DNA of 64,000 nt from the NCBI RefSeq assembly GCF_001856665.1, contig NZ_CP017781.1:248001-312000 (forward strand). The letters are read 5' to 3'. Shown here piece by piece: positions 34,446 to 43,937 of this stretch. Origin of the DNA: Rhodobacter xanthinilyticus. Lineage in GTDB: Bacteria; Pseudomonadota; Alphaproteobacteria; Rhodobacterales; Rhodobacteraceae. Both the position numbers and the translations under genes were made by a program. Under the pieces are notes generated by a model that saw only the letters and a program-made list of their open reading frames with translations, was not told where the DNA came from and ran no database searches. Each line of letters begins with the position of its first letter. Positions within the stretch are counted from its first letter, which is position 1.

Positions 34446-35197
34446 TGGCCGATCTGAGCCTTGCCGAGGGGACGGGCGGCCTGCGCGTGGTCAAACTGCG
34501 CAAGAGCTACCGCAAACGCCCGGTGATCCGCGATGTCTCGCTCGATCTCAACCGCGGCGAGGTTGTGGCGCTGCTCGGCCCGAACGGCTCGGGCAAGACC
34601 ACCTGCTTTTACAATATCGCCGGCCTGATCACCCCCGATGCGGGCCAGGTTCTGATCGACGGGCGCGAGGTCACCGGCCTGCCGATGTATCGCCGCGCCA
34701 AGCTCGGCATCGGCTACCTGCCGCAGGAGGCCTCGATCTTCCGCGGCCTCTCGGTCGAGCAAAACATCATGGCCGTCCTCGAGATCGCCGAGGAAACCCC
34801 GCACAAGCGCCGCGAGCGCCTCGAGGAGCTCTTGGGCGATTTCTCGATCGGCCATTTGCGCCACGCCCCGGCGCTTGCGCTCTCGGGCGGCGAGCGGCGG
34901 CGCGTCGAAATCGCGCGCTGCCTCGCGGCCGATCCGAAATATCTGCTGCTTGACGAACCCTTCGCCGGCGTCGACCCGATCGCGGTGGGCGAGATCCGCG
35001 CCCTCGTCGCCCAGCTCAAGGAGCGCGGCCTTGGCGTGCTGATCACCGATCACAACGTCCGCGAAACCCTCGAAATCGTGGACCGCGCCTATATTCTGCA
35101 CGACGGCAAGGTGTTGATGTCGGGCACGACCGACGAGGTGGTGCGCGACGAGAATGTGCGCCGCGTCTACCTCGGCCAGAATTTCCGGATCATCTGA
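34445..35197 (+). CDS. lptB: LPS export ABC transporter ATPase LptB
   Basis: LptB powers extraction of LPS from the inner membrane with LptF and LptG. The 250 residues have Walker A GPNGSGKT (45-52), the Q-loop in YLPQEASIFRGLSVEQNI (typical of LptB), signature LSGGERRR, Walker B YLLLDEPFAGVDP and the H-loop ITDHNVRETL. No lptF or lptG is in the window. It ends the operon; 224 bases separate it from hpf. In many proteobacteria rpoN comes next; it is absent here. Confidence 0.97.
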   Translation: MADLSLAEGTGGLRVVKLRKSYRKRPVIRDVSLDLNRGEVVALLGPNGSGKTTCFYNIAGLITPDAGQVLIDGREVTGLPMYRRAKLGIGYLPQEASIFRGLSVEQNIMAVLEIAEETPHKRRERLEELLGDFSIGHLRHAPALALSGGERRRVEIARCLAADPKYLLLDEPFAGVDPIAVGEIRALVAQLKERGLGVLITDHNVRETLEIVDRAYILHDGKVLMSGTTDEVVRDENVRRVYLGQNFRII

Positions 35198-35421
35198 CGC
35201 TGCGCTGCGGCGAAAGTGACCCGTTGACACCCTCCTCAAACCGTTCCCAAATGAGACAAATGCGTGAACATGGCCCCATTGCCCGAGCTCCCTTTCCGCC
35301 GATTCCGGCAGGGCTCAGCCATTGCCCGGCGGCCTTTCCGCAGACCCCCTTTCAAGCATTTAACCGGACGGAAACCTGGATGTGTCATCCCGGTTCCGGC
35401 CACTGACGTGAAGGAGAAGCC

Positions 35422-35994
35422 ATGCGGTATCAGATCAGCGGAAAACAGCTCGACGTGGGTGAAGCTCTGCAATCCCATGTGAAGTCTGAACTCGGCGAAA
35501 CGGTGGACAAATACATGCAACGTCCCACCGATGCGACCGTGGTATTTTCGCGCAATGCGCATGAGTTCCTGTGCGAGGCGACCGTGCACCTGTCGACCGG
35601 GCTGACCGCCACGGCGACCGGCCACGCGACCGAAGTCTATGCGGCTTTCGATCAATGCCGCGAGAAAATGGACAAGCAGCTGCGCCGCCACAAACGCCGC
35701 CTGAAAGACCACCACCGCGAGCGTTCACAACCTGTTGAATTCGACGCAGCCGGGCTGTATGTGCTCGCCGCGGAAGATGACGAGTCGGCCGAGGGCGACA
35801 GCCTCGCTCCCGTGATCGTGGCCGAGATGGAGACCAAGGTCCCCACGATCTCGGTCGGCGAGGCGGTGATGCAGATGGAGCTCTCCGACAAGCCGTTGCT
35901 CGTGTTCCGCAACGAGAAACATGGCGGGGTCAATGTCGTCTATCGCCGTGAAGACGGCCATGTCGGCTGGATCGACCCGCGCAACAGCAAGTGA
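35422..35994 (+). CDS. hpf: Ribosome hibernation promoting factor, long form
   Basis: HPF binds the small ribosomal subunit in poor growth and, in its long form, pairs ribosomes into 100S dimers. The 190 residues have the N-terminal S30AE domain (MRYQISGKQLDVGEALQSHV through DKQLRRHKRRLKDHH) and a C-terminal dimerisation domain (about 130-190: VGEAVMQMELSDKPLLVFRNEKHGGVNVVYRREDGHVGWI). AAGGAG precedes the ATG. The 224-base leader (35198-35421) holds a TTGACA at 35224-35229 but no convincing -10 box at the right distance. ptsN follows 33 bases on. Confidence 0.95.
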   Translation: MRYQISGKQLDVGEALQSHVKSELGETVDKYMQRPTDATVVFSRNAHEFLCEATVHLSTGLTATATGHATEVYAAFDQCREKMDKQLRRHKRRLKDHHRERSQPVEFDAAGLYVLAAEDDESAEGDSLAPVIVAEMETKVPTISVGEAVMQMELSDKPLLVFRNEKHGGVNVVYRREDGHVGWIDPRNSK

Positions 35995-36027
35995 GCGCCT
36001 GACATGGCAGGCGCGGAAAAAGGACAG

Positions 36028-36495
36028 ATGGATCTTTCCACCCTGCTCAAGCCGGGCGCCGTCAAGGTGCTGGCCAATGTGACGAGCAAGAAGCGCCTGT
36101 TTCAGGATCTCGGTGATATCGCGCATTCAGCCTACGGGCTGGATGCCACCCAGACCGTGGACGCGCTGCAGGAGCGCGAAACCCTCGGGCCGACCGGCGT
36201 CGGCCATGGGGTCGCGCTGCCGCATGCGCGTCTGCATGGGCTGAAAACGGTCGTGGGGGTGTTCCTGCGGCTGGAAAAATCGCTCGATTTCGATGCGGTG
36301 GATCGTCTGCCCGTCGATCTCGTCTTCGCGCTCTTCGCGCCGAAGGATTCGGGCGTCGATCATCTCAAGGCGCTGGCGCTCGTCTCGCGGACCATGCGCA
36401 ACGCCGAAACCTGTGCGAAACTGCGCGCCAATACCGATCCGGCGGCGCTGCATGCGGTGCTGACCGCGGCGCAGGGCGGCGCGCAAGCGGCCTGA
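36028..36495 (+). CDS. ptsN: Nitrogen PTS phosphoacceptor EIIA-Ntr
   Basis: PtsN is the EIIA component of the regulatory, non-sugar PTS-Ntr chain and takes phosphate from NPr. The 155 residues have the EIIA-2 domain with the phosphorylated His in HGVALPHARLHGL and the preceding ERETLGPTGVGHG. ATG 36028 is used because MDLSTLLKPGAV is the usual family start and AAAGGA stands just before; an ATG at 36004 would add eight residues. The hpf-ptsN order is common in proteobacteria. It converges on the sulfotransferase gene with no gap. Confidence 0.95.
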   Translation: MDLSTLLKPGAVKVLANVTSKKRLFQDLGDIAHSAYGLDATQTVDALQERETLGPTGVGHGVALPHARLHGLKTVVGVFLRLEKSLDFDAVDRLPVDLVFALFAPKDSGVDHLKALALVSRTMRNAETCAKLRANTDPAALHAVLTAAQGGAQAA

Positions 36496-37893
36496 TCAGG
36501 CCGCCCGCCACGCCCCGAACCCGAATTGCATGAAATCGCGCGTGTAAGCCTCGCGCGCGGCCGCCTCGAGCTCGTCGGTCCAGACGGAGGCGAGCTTGAC
36601 CGGCGCGGTATCGGCCTCGGGCGCGGCAAAGGCCGGCGCCGCGACCCCGGCGGCGCGCGCCAGATAGGCCAGATCCTCCGCGAGGCTCTCCTCCCGCGCC
36701 AGCAGATCGGGCGCGGAAAACCCGGCAAAGGCCTGCACCATCGCCGACTGGCTCGCCCAGATCGCCTGCACCGGCAGGCTCGTCTGCGCATTCAGATTGG
36801 CCTTGAGCCAGCGCAGCCACGCCAAGAGCGCCGCGCCATAATCCCCCGCGCCGAGCGCCTTGCCCTCCTCGGGCAGCGGCAGCTTGTAGGTCTTGCGCAA
36901 CACCGCCCGCGTCTCCGCCATCCCCGGCCAGGCGAGCACCGCCGCAAAGGCCAGATGCGCCCGCATCAACGGGTGGCGCAGCACCGCGAAACTGCGATGC
37001 CCCGGGTGGCGGCGCTTCCATTGCCGCAGGGTCTTTTGCGAAAACGCCTCCTCGAGCGGCCCGATCTTCGCCAGCCAATCGCGCACCGGCGCATCGAGCG
37101 CGGGCCGGATCGGCATGTAAAGCAGCCCCGCCTCCTTGCACGCCACGAAGCCGGGCACATTGGGCCCCCGGCGCGGCTCGAAATTCGGCGTGCGCGAGAG
37201 GTTGAAACGGTCCATCCGCGCCAGCGACGCCTCCATCGCCGGGAAATTGCCGACCTTCGCCTCCAAGGGCTCGGGGTTTTGCGGCACGAGGCTCGAGGGC
37301 AGCGCCTCGAGCCGGTCGGCCACGCCCAGCCATTCCGCCAGCCCGTTCAGCACGCCAAGATCCTGCGCATCCTCGTAATCGATGTAAAACGCCGTCTGGC
37401 CGCTCACCTGCAACCCATGCATCAGCCGGATCTGAAACGCCTGCAGCTCGCCCAGATGCGCCTCGAACTCGCCCGCGTCAAAGAGCGCCTGCGCCGCCTT
37501 GCGGTGGCGCGCATCGCCGAGCTTCCATTGCCCCGTCGCCCGCGCGATCTTCAGGCTCACATAGCTCTCGATCGGGTTGCGCGTCAGCACGATCTTGGCA
37601 CAGCGCCGGTCGGCGAGCATCTCGTCGAGCACGCGCGGGTCATGGTCGTGGAAATAGCGACAGCCGTTGAGCCCCTCGGCCCGCCGGATCCGCCGCCACA
37701 GCTCATGCGGATCGGCGTCGCGCTCGGCCATGCTCACGCCCAGAAGCTCCGCCCGTTTCGGATAGCCGATCAGCGCCGGGTTGAACGCCTCGCCGTGGCA
37801 ACACACCCCCTTGAGCTCGTTCAGCGCCGCCTCGAGCAGGTTCGAGCCGGTGCGCATCTCGGCGAAAATCACGAAGCTCTCGAAATTCGGCAT
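36496..37893 (-). CDS. NodH-type sulfotransferase
   Basis: It probably transfers sulfate from PAPS to a surface sugar. The N-terminal domain has the PAPS 5'-phosphosulfate loop in FAEMRTGSNLLEAAL (about 10-24) and the 3'-phosphate segment in KIVLTRNPIESYVSLKI, with the expected Arg and Ser. The 465-residue length is nearly twice a NodH protein; the C-terminal half (from about 250) has no motif I recognise. It follows two glycosyltransferase genes in the same direction. cysQ, which removes the by-product PAP, lies 9 kb upstream in the same cluster, which supports real sulfation. Confidence 0.82.
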   Translation of the reverse strand: MPNFESFVIFAEMRTGSNLLEAALNELKGVCCHGEAFNPALIGYPKRAELLGVSMAERDADPHELWRRIRRAEGLNGCRYFHDHDPRVLDEMLADRRCAKIVLTRNPIESYVSLKIARATGQWKLGDARHRKAAQALFDAGEFEAHLGELQAFQIRLMHGLQVSGQTAFYIDYEDAQDLGVLNGLAEWLGVADRLEALPSSLVPQNPEPLEAKVGNFPAMEASLARMDRFNLSRTPNFEPRRGPNVPGFVACKEAGLLYMPIRPALDAPVRDWLAKIGPLEEAFSQKTLRQWKRRHPGHRSFAVLRHPLMRAHLAFAAVLAWPGMAETRAVLRKTYKLPLPEEGKALGAGDYGAALLAWLRWLKANLNAQTSLPVQAIWASQSAMVQAFAGFSAPDLLAREESLAEDLAYLARAAGVAAPAFAAPEADTAPVKLASVWTDELEAAAREAYTRDFMQFGFGAWRAA

Positions 37894-37894
37894 G

Positions 37895-39595
37895 TCACTT
37901 CACAAGATAGGGGCGCCCGCGGCGCAGGGAATTGGGGCGCGGGTCGCCGCCGACGGGGAAATCCCCCATCAGCCGCGGCTGCATCCCCTGGTTTTTCAAA
38001 TTCTGCAGGAATTGCCCGAAGCCGGTCAGGTCGACCATCTGCGGCGCCTCGGTCAGCCGCCGCGTCGCGCGCGGGCTGATCTCGTCGATGATCGTCTGCA
38101 GGGGCTCCATCGGGTTCTCGATGAAATCCGCCATCGTCCAGATCCGCACCCGCGCCTTCACATACATCGAGCGCAGGATCGTCACATGCGCGAGCTCGAT
38201 ATTTTGCAGCCGCGCCGCCTCGCGCCGGATCTCGGCGAAATTCAGGTTCGAGCGGAACAGCGGCACCGCCCAGGCGCCGGTGATCACCGAGATCTGCGCA
38301 TTCGGGTCGGTCGCGGTGAACCAGTCGATATCCTTCTGCGTGTCGCGCGGCGAATACATGAAACACTGCCGCTCGCCGCGCGAGTTCCAGATCACATTGG
38401 TCAGGAAGGCGCGCGGGTTGTAATCGCGCAAGATCGCCGAATCGGGCAGACAGCCGTTGAACATCGCGTCGCCGCCGGCAAATTCGGCGCGCTCGGGCGC
38501 GAAAAGGTGCCCATGCACCCGCGCGCCGACATGTTTCGAGAGCCACCCCTCGAAATTCTCGAAGAGGTCGGTGAAGCCCTGAAACACCGAATAGGGCGCC
38601 GAGGTCTTGCCGTTTTCGCGGTCTTTCAGCGGGAAGCGGCTTTGCATGTAAAGGCCCGGGCGGCCCTTCGTGCGCCGCTCGACCGCCTTCGAGAACAGCC
38701 GGTCGATCTTGGCGGGGTTCGGCTCGGCGGGGGTCTCGGAGGCCGCGCGCGGCGACAGAAACGCGCTGTAGAGCCGGTCGGCCTTGGGCCAGATCTTGCG
38801 CGCGACAAAACAATCCGACCGGCGCAGGAGCTGCAGGTGATCGTCGTAGAAGATATGCGGCTTGCCCTGGAAATCGAACTTCGAGAGCGTGAGCGAGCGG
38901 CTCTCGATCGAGGTGGCATAGAGCCGCGCGAGCGTCTGGAAATAGCTCTCGTCGGGGATCCAGACCTTCTTGAAATAGCGGTCGTAGGCCGGGCGCTCGG
39001 GGTCTTGCAAGATCGCGCTGAGCGTCTGGCGGGTCAGGCACCACCATTGGCTGCCCAGATGCGGCACCAGCCCGTCGGGGATCCGCCGTTTCAGGCCGAG
39101 CCGGCGCTGGAGCGCGACATAGCGGTCGAAGAGCCGCCGCTGGGTCTTCCATGAGAACGGGAAGCGCAGCGTGAAGCGCTCCATGTCGATGCCGCCGACC
39201 GTCCAGCCGACATCGGCGGTCGTCACGCTCTCGATGAAATCGGTCTGCGGGCGGGCGTCGAGATAATCGGTGAGCTCCTGCACCGGGCGCAGCGGCAGGC
39301 AGGCCCCCGAGGCGAGGTAGACATGGCGCACCTCCTCATGGCGCGCGAGCATCTGCTCGGCCCCCGCCTGCGCCGCGGCGACGAGCGACCAGGTGCCCCA
39401 ATCGCATTTGAACCGCTTGCAGAAGGAGACATTGGGCAGATCGGCCAGGCTGCGCCCGAGCGCGCCGAATTCATGCGCGGGCACGCGCTTGTCGACATGG
39501 ATGACCACCGGCGCGTCATGTTCGGCCCAGTAGCGCGCGACCTGCGCGGCCCGGTCGAGCGCCGTGTGGCACATCATGATGAAGCCGACCGTCAC
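37895..39595 (-). CDS. GT14-like glycosyltransferase (core-2/I-branching family), with large C-terminal region
   Basis: The N-terminal 270 residues match the core-2/I-branching GlcNAc-transferase family: GFIMMCHTALDRAAQVARYW, VVIHVDKRVPAHEF, VYLASGACLPLRPVQEL and HLGSQWWCLTR, then IPDESYFQTL. The remaining 300 residues (FYDDHLQLLRRSDCFVARKIW onward) resemble the DUF5928-type extension seen with this domain in Rhodobacterales. No membrane segment is seen. It probably adds a branch sugar to a surface polysaccharide. The downstream sulfotransferase starts one base after its stop. Confidence 0.8.
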   Translation of the reverse strand: MTVGFIMMCHTALDRAAQVARYWAEHDAPVVIHVDKRVPAHEFGALGRSLADLPNVSFCKRFKCDWGTWSLVAAAQAGAEQMLARHEEVRHVYLASGACLPLRPVQELTDYLDARPQTDFIESVTTADVGWTVGGIDMERFTLRFPFSWKTQRRLFDRYVALQRRLGLKRRIPDGLVPHLGSQWWCLTRQTLSAILQDPERPAYDRYFKKVWIPDESYFQTLARLYATSIESRSLTLSKFDFQGKPHIFYDDHLQLLRRSDCFVARKIWPKADRLYSAFLSPRAASETPAEPNPAKIDRLFSKAVERRTKGRPGLYMQSRFPLKDRENGKTSAPYSVFQGFTDLFENFEGWLSKHVGARVHGHLFAPERAEFAGGDAMFNGCLPDSAILRDYNPRAFLTNVIWNSRGERQCFMYSPRDTQKDIDWFTATDPNAQISVITGAWAVPLFRSNLNFAEIRREAARLQNIELAHVTILRSMYVKARVRIWTMADFIENPMEPLQTIIDEISPRATRRLTEAPQMVDLTGFGQFLQNLKNQGMQPRLMGDFPVGGDPRPNSLRRGRPYLVK

Positions 39596-39605
39596 CCGCG
39601 CCCCC

Positions 39606-40616
39606 TCACGCCCAGTTGCCCTTCGACATCAGCCCGAGGATCTCGAGCTGGCGCCAGTTGATATATTTCTCCGACCATTTGCACCACAGATCGGGCTCGC
39701 GCGCGAGCTTGTCGGAATAGGCCTTGTATTCGCGCGAGCCGGCGAAATGTTCGCGCCGCTCGAGCTCCTCGGCGACCTTGGCGGTCAGCGGCGAGAGGAA
39801 TTTCGCATGGAGCAGACAGCCCGACGCCTTCTCGCCGCCCCATTCGTCATAAACCGTATTCAGCCCGCGCGGCAGGATCATATGGGTCGAGGAGGCGAAA
39901 GCGAAGCCCTTCTCCCATTTCACCAGCGGGATCTTGTTCAGCGAAGGCGCCGCCAAGGGCTTGTCCGCAAAGAACATTCTTGCCCGCGGCCCGCCCTGGA
40001 TCCAGAGGTTGTGAAATTCCGTATTTTTGGAAATCATGTAATTCCCGCTGTCGAACCAGCAGGCGATCTCGAACGGGTCCTGCCCCTCGCGATAGGGCTC
40101 GGCATCGATCGGGCCCTTGGGATACATGTCGAGCAACATCGCCGGGAAAGAGCGGATGTGATAGGTGTCGAGCCAGTCGGTCAGCGCGTTGATCGGCCGG
40201 GTGTCGCAAAACGGGTAGACGAAGAACTCATCCGGGTCGACCGTCAGCGTCCAATGCCCGGTGCCGTATTTGCGCAAGAGCCAGTTCATCCAGTCGACCC
40301 CGAAACGCGAGCGCTTGTAGCTCGCCTCGGTCCGCCAGAGCGAGACATCCTCCTGCGCGGCGAGATACTCGGCCGAGCCGTCGTCCGAGCCGTTGTCGAC
40401 GATCAGGAAATGCCCGATCCCGAGCTCGCGGTAATAGCGCAGGAAGAACGGCAGCCGGATCCGCTCATTGCGCAGCGTGACGAAGGCGAGCACATCGCCC
40501 TTGCGGATCGCGCCGGTGCGCTCGGCAACAGCCGTCAGCTCGCGGCGTTTGCGAAACGCGCGGAACAGGAAACGCTTGCGTTTGAGGCGCAGGCGATATG
40601 ACGTCCGAATGCTCAC
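39606..40616 (-). CDS. GT92/GT2-like glycosyltransferase
   Basis: The 336 residues have a short basic N-terminus, then AFVTLRNERIRLPFFLRYYRELGIGHFLIVDNGSDDGS, the opening of GT92/GT2-like enzymes, and WTLTVDPDEFFVYPF with the D-x-D metal-binding residues. HNLWIQGGPRARMF and HMILPRG are also family-like. It is the first of three genes (this, the GT14-like gene, the sulfotransferase) spaced 10 and 1 bases apart. Donor and acceptor are unknown. Confidence 0.82.
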   Translation of the reverse strand: MSIRTSYRLRLKRKRFLFRAFRKRRELTAVAERTGAIRKGDVLAFVTLRNERIRLPFFLRYYRELGIGHFLIVDNGSDDGSAEYLAAQEDVSLWRTEASYKRSRFGVDWMNWLLRKYGTGHWTLTVDPDEFFVYPFCDTRPINALTDWLDTYHIRSFPAMLLDMYPKGPIDAEPYREGQDPFEIACWFDSGNYMISKNTEFHNLWIQGGPRARMFFADKPLAAPSLNKIPLVKWEKGFAFASSTHMILPRGLNTVYDEWGGEKASGCLLHAKFLSPLTAKVAEELERREHFAGSREYKAYSDKLAREPDLWCKWSEKYINWRQLEILGLMSKGNWA

Positions 40617-40663
40617 TCCGACCCTCTCCCGCAGGCTTGTCGCAGGGGTTCAGATTGTTTCTC

Positions 40664-41899
40664 TCACATCTTGTTTAAGACGAGATTGAAATGGTCTGTC
40701 CATGTCGGGATGACAATCCTGTCCGATTTTTCCCCGACCGCCCCGTGACCAGCCCGATTTTCCTCGGCCAGTTCCATTATCTTTGTCGCCCAATCATAGC
40801 TGTCGTCGGGGTTTGCGTAAATGGCTCTATTGCCAAGCAATTCCCCCGTGACAGGCAGCGGCGCGGCGATCACCTTCGTGCCGCGCCCGGCGGCCTCGAG
40901 GAGCGGCAGCCCGAATCCTTCCGCGCGCGAGGGCATCAAAAGCGCATGCGCCCCCGCCACCAGCGCCGCGACAGCGCCATCGCTGAGCCCTGCGAGCTCA
41001 TGCACCACGCCCTTGAGGGCCCCGAGATGGTCGAGCCGCGCAAAAACTTCGGCGTTGCGCCAGCCGCGCCGCCCGAGGATCAGAAGCCGCGGCGCCGCCT
41101 CCGGCCCCTTGCGGCGCAAGATCTCCTCCCAGGCGTCGAGCAGGACCGCGTGGTTCTTGCGCGGCTCGATCGTGCCGAGCGTCACGAAATAATCGGGCAT
41201 CAGATCGAGATCGGCCGGGATCGCGGCGGGCTCGGGCGCCACCAGATCGACCCCCAGCGGCGCAACGAGACACCGCCCCGCCGCCGCGGGCGCATGGCGC
41301 GCGACATCGGCCGCCGTGGCCGCCGAATTGCAGATCAAGACATCCGCCTGCGCCGCCGCGGCCGCAAGCGCGGCGCGAAACCGCTCCGGCTCGCCCTCGT
41401 TGGCAAATTGCGGGAAATCGAGCGGGATCGTGTCGTGGATCATCACACCCGCGCGCAGCCCCGGCACGCGCTTGAGCCGCCGCAGGGTCTCCGGGCGCAG
41501 CGTCGTCTGCCCGACGTTGAGATAGCTCGCCGGCTGCGGCAGGTTGCGCGCGAGAAGCCCGGTGAGCCCCCGATGCCCCGCCCGCGCCATCGCCCGCGCC
41601 CGCAACGCCGCCTCGAGCCGCGCCCGCGCCGTGAACCGCCCGCGCAGCCGGTCGATCCAGGCCGGGCAGGGCAGCGTCTCGGGCGCGCTCAGCCCCGCGA
41701 GCAGGATCTCCGCCGCCTTGCCCGGCAGGAGGAGGAACCCGTAAGAGGTGCGGCACAAGAGATAGAGCGGCACCGGCGCGCGGCAGAGCGCCTGCAGATA
41801 GGCCATCTCGACCCGGTCCACCCCGGTCAACGGCCCGAGGCCAACGCGCGAGACAAGCCGCGTGATATCGAGCAGTCGCGCGGCGGGCTCAGCTCTCAT
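40664..41899 (-). CDS. Glycosyltransferase family 4
   Basis: A 411-residue GT-B enzyme. The N-terminal part includes VMIHDTIPLDFPQFANEGE, and the C-terminal part carries YFVTLGTIEPRKNHAVLLDAWEEI, LILGRRGWRN and MPSRAEGFGLPLLEAAGRG with the E-x7-E donor-binding motif: a mannosyl- or glucosyltransferase-like GT4. ATG 41899 overlaps the galE stop by a few bases; an in-frame ATG 30 bases earlier would sit deeper in galE. The galU-galE-GT4 order suggests a UDP-glucose or UDP-galactose donor, which is inference. Confidence 0.9.
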   Translation of the reverse strand: MRAEPAARLLDITRLVSRVGLGPLTGVDRVEMAYLQALCRAPVPLYLLCRTSYGFLLLPGKAAEILLAGLSAPETLPCPAWIDRLRGRFTARARLEAALRARAMARAGHRGLTGLLARNLPQPASYLNVGQTTLRPETLRRLKRVPGLRAGVMIHDTIPLDFPQFANEGEPERFRAALAAAAAQADVLICNSAATAADVARHAPAAAGRCLVAPLGVDLVAPEPAAIPADLDLMPDYFVTLGTIEPRKNHAVLLDAWEEILRRKGPEAAPRLLILGRRGWRNAEVFARLDHLGALKGVVHELAGLSDGAVAALVAGAHALLMPSRAEGFGLPLLEAAGRGTKVIAAPLPVTGELLGNRAIYANPDDSYDWATKIMELAEENRAGHGAVGEKSDRIVIPTWTDHFNLVLNKM

Positions 41900-42875
41900 A
41901 GCTGCCGGTTTGATGCCAACGCCAGGCATCGGCGATCATCGTCGCGAGATCGGCGCGCTTGGGCGCCCAGCCGAGCGTCTCGAGCGCCTTGGTCGAGCCC
42001 GAGACCAGCACCGCCGCATCGCCCGGCCGCCGGTCGCCCTCGGTGATCGGCACCTCGCGGTTGGTCACCGCGCGGGAGGCGGCAATCACCTCGCGCACCG
42101 AAAAGCCCTTGCCGGTGCCGAGGCAGAAGATCTCGGAGCCCTTGCCCGCCTCGAGCCATTGCAGCCCGAGCACATGGGCGTCCACGAGGTCGGAGACATG
42201 GACGTAATCGCGGATGCAGGTGCCGTCGGGCGTCGCGTAATCCGAGCCGAAGACGGTGAGCGCCGGGCGCCGGCCGTCGATCGCATCGAGCATCAGCGGG
42301 ATCAGATGGGTCTCGGGGCGGTGGAACTCGCCGACCTCCGCCTCCGGGTCGCAGCCCGCCACGTTGAAATAGCGGAAGATCACCGAGTTGAGCCCGTGGC
42401 TCGCGCCGAAATCGCGCAGCATGTCCTCGATGGCGCGTTTCGAGCCGCCATAGGCGTTGATCGGCGCCTGACGCGTGCCCTCGTCGAGCACCACGCCATC
42501 CTGGTCGCCATAGGTCGCGCAGGTCGAGGAGAAGACGAAATCGAGGCAGCCGGCCGCAACCGCCGCCTCGATCAGCGTGAGAGAGGAGAGCACGTTCCCG
42601 CGCCAGTATTTGCCCGGGTCCTTCATCGATTCGCCGACGAGGCTGAGCGCGGCGAAATGCATCACCGCGACGGGCTTCCACTTGGCGAAGACCTCGTCGA
42701 GCCGCGCGCGATCGGCCAGATCGCCCTCTTCGAGAGGGCCGAACTTGACCGCCTCGCGCCAGCCGGTGACGAAGCTGTCATAGGTGACCGGCACATAGCC
42801 CGCCGCCCGCAACGCCTTGCAGGCATGCGAGCCGATGTAGCCCGCGCCCCCCGTGACCAGAACGTGCTTCGCCAT
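41889..42875 (-). CDS. galE: UDP-glucose 4-epimerase
   Basis: GalE interconverts UDP-glucose and UDP-galactose using bound NAD. The 328 residues have the NAD loop TGGAGYIGSHACKAL (8-22), SSTCATYGDQ with the catalytic Ser region, YGGSKRAIEDML with Y-x3-K, and FRYFNVAGCDP. The stop is three bases from the galU frame on its upstream side and overlaps the GT4 gene downstream. With galU it supplies UDP-hexoses for the glycan genes around it. Confidence 0.96.
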   Translation of the reverse strand: MAKHVLVTGGAGYIGSHACKALRAAGYVPVTYDSFVTGWREAVKFGPLEEGDLADRARLDEVFAKWKPVAVMHFAALSLVGESMKDPGKYWRGNVLSSLTLIEAAVAAGCLDFVFSSTCATYGDQDGVVLDEGTRQAPINAYGGSKRAIEDMLRDFGASHGLNSVIFRYFNVAGCDPEAEVGEFHRPETHLIPLMLDAIDGRRPALTVFGSDYATPDGTCIRDYVHVSDLVDAHVLGLQWLEAGKGSEIFCLGTGKGFSVREVIAASRAVTNREVPITEGDRRPGDAAVLVSGSTKALETLGWAPKRADLATMIADAWRWHQTGSYES

Positions 42876-42878
42876 CCG

Positions 42879-43772
42879 TTATTCCGCGGCCGTGCGCATC
42901 GCCATGATGTCGCTCAGGTAATCGCCGAATTCGTCGCGCAGATCCTCGCGGGCGAGGCCGAAAGCCACCGTCGCCTGCAGGAAGCCCGCCTTCGAGCCGC
43001 AGTCATAGCGCTGCCCGCGGAAGCGGAAGCCATAGACCGGGTTGCCCTTTTCGATCTCCTCGGCGATCGCGTCGGTGAGCTGGATCTCGCCGCCGGCGCC
43101 CTCTTTCTTCTTGTTGAGGTTCTGCATGACCTGCGGGGTCAGGATATAGCGCCCGATCACCGCGAGGTTCGAGGGCGCCTCTTCGGCCTTCGGCTTCTCG
43201 ACCATGCCCTTGACCTTGACCATCGCGCCCATGTCGTCCTCGATGTCGAGGATCCCGTAGGAGGAGGTGCGCTCCTGCGGCACTTCCATCGCGGCGACGA
43301 CGTTGCCGCCGGTCTCCTGATAGGCTTCCATCATCTGCTGCAGACAGGGTTTGTCGGCGGCGATGACGTCATCGGTGAGCAGCACGGCGAAGGGTTCGTT
43401 GCCGAGCATCCGGCGCGCACACCAGACCGCATGGCCAAGCCCGAGCGGGCGGTTCTGCCGCACATAGGCGATCGCGCCCGAATCCATGTTGGTGGTTTTC
43501 AGCGTCTCGAGAAGGTCGGTCTTGCCCTTCTTGCGCAGCGAGGCTTCGAGCTCGGGCGCATCGTCGAAATAATCCTCAAGCGCCGATTTGCCGCGCGAGG
43601 TGACGAAGATGAACTCCTTGATGCCCGCCGCGCGCGCCTCGTCGATCGCATATTGGATCAGCGGCTTGTCGACGAGCGTCAGGATCTCTTTCGGGATCGA
43701 CTTCGTCGCGGGAAGGAAGCGGGTGCCCAGACCGGCGACAGGAAAAATCGCCTTCGTGACCTTGCGTTTCAT
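42879..43772 (-). CDS. galU: UTP-glucose-1-phosphate uridylyltransferase
   Basis: GalU makes UDP-glucose from UTP and glucose-1-phosphate. The 297 residues start KAIFPVAGLGTRFLPATKSIPKE, the GalU signature, and continue with QYAIDEARAAGIKEFIFVT, RQNRPLGLGHAVWCAR and LLTDDVIA. It is the first gene after a 165-base gap (43773-43937), which probably holds its promoter. The gap also contains AT-rich TAAACGTTAACG near 43868, for which I see no assigned role. Confidence 0.96.
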   Translation of the reverse strand: MKRKVTKAIFPVAGLGTRFLPATKSIPKEILTLVDKPLIQYAIDEARAAGIKEFIFVTSRGKSALEDYFDDAPELEASLRKKGKTDLLETLKTTNMDSGAIAYVRQNRPLGLGHAVWCARRMLGNEPFAVLLTDDVIAADKPCLQQMMEAYQETGGNVVAAMEVPQERTSSYGILDIEDDMGAMVKVKGMVEKPKAEEAPSNLAVIGRYILTPQVMQNLNKKKEGAGGEIQLTDAIAEEIEKGNPVYGFRFRGQRYDCGSKAGFLQATVAFGLAREDLRDEFGDYLSDIMAMRTAAE

Positions 43773-43937
43773 AACTCACCTAAATTGGTTGGCGACAAAA
43801 TGCCGCCACTGCCCGGGAATTGTAGCTTTGTTTGCAGGGGCAAAACAAGGCGCCGCCCCCTCATGGGTAAACGTTAACGCAAATTTGTGCCTATCAGATG
43901 ACCGTTTGCGCAAACAATTCTCACGCTGTGCACGCGC

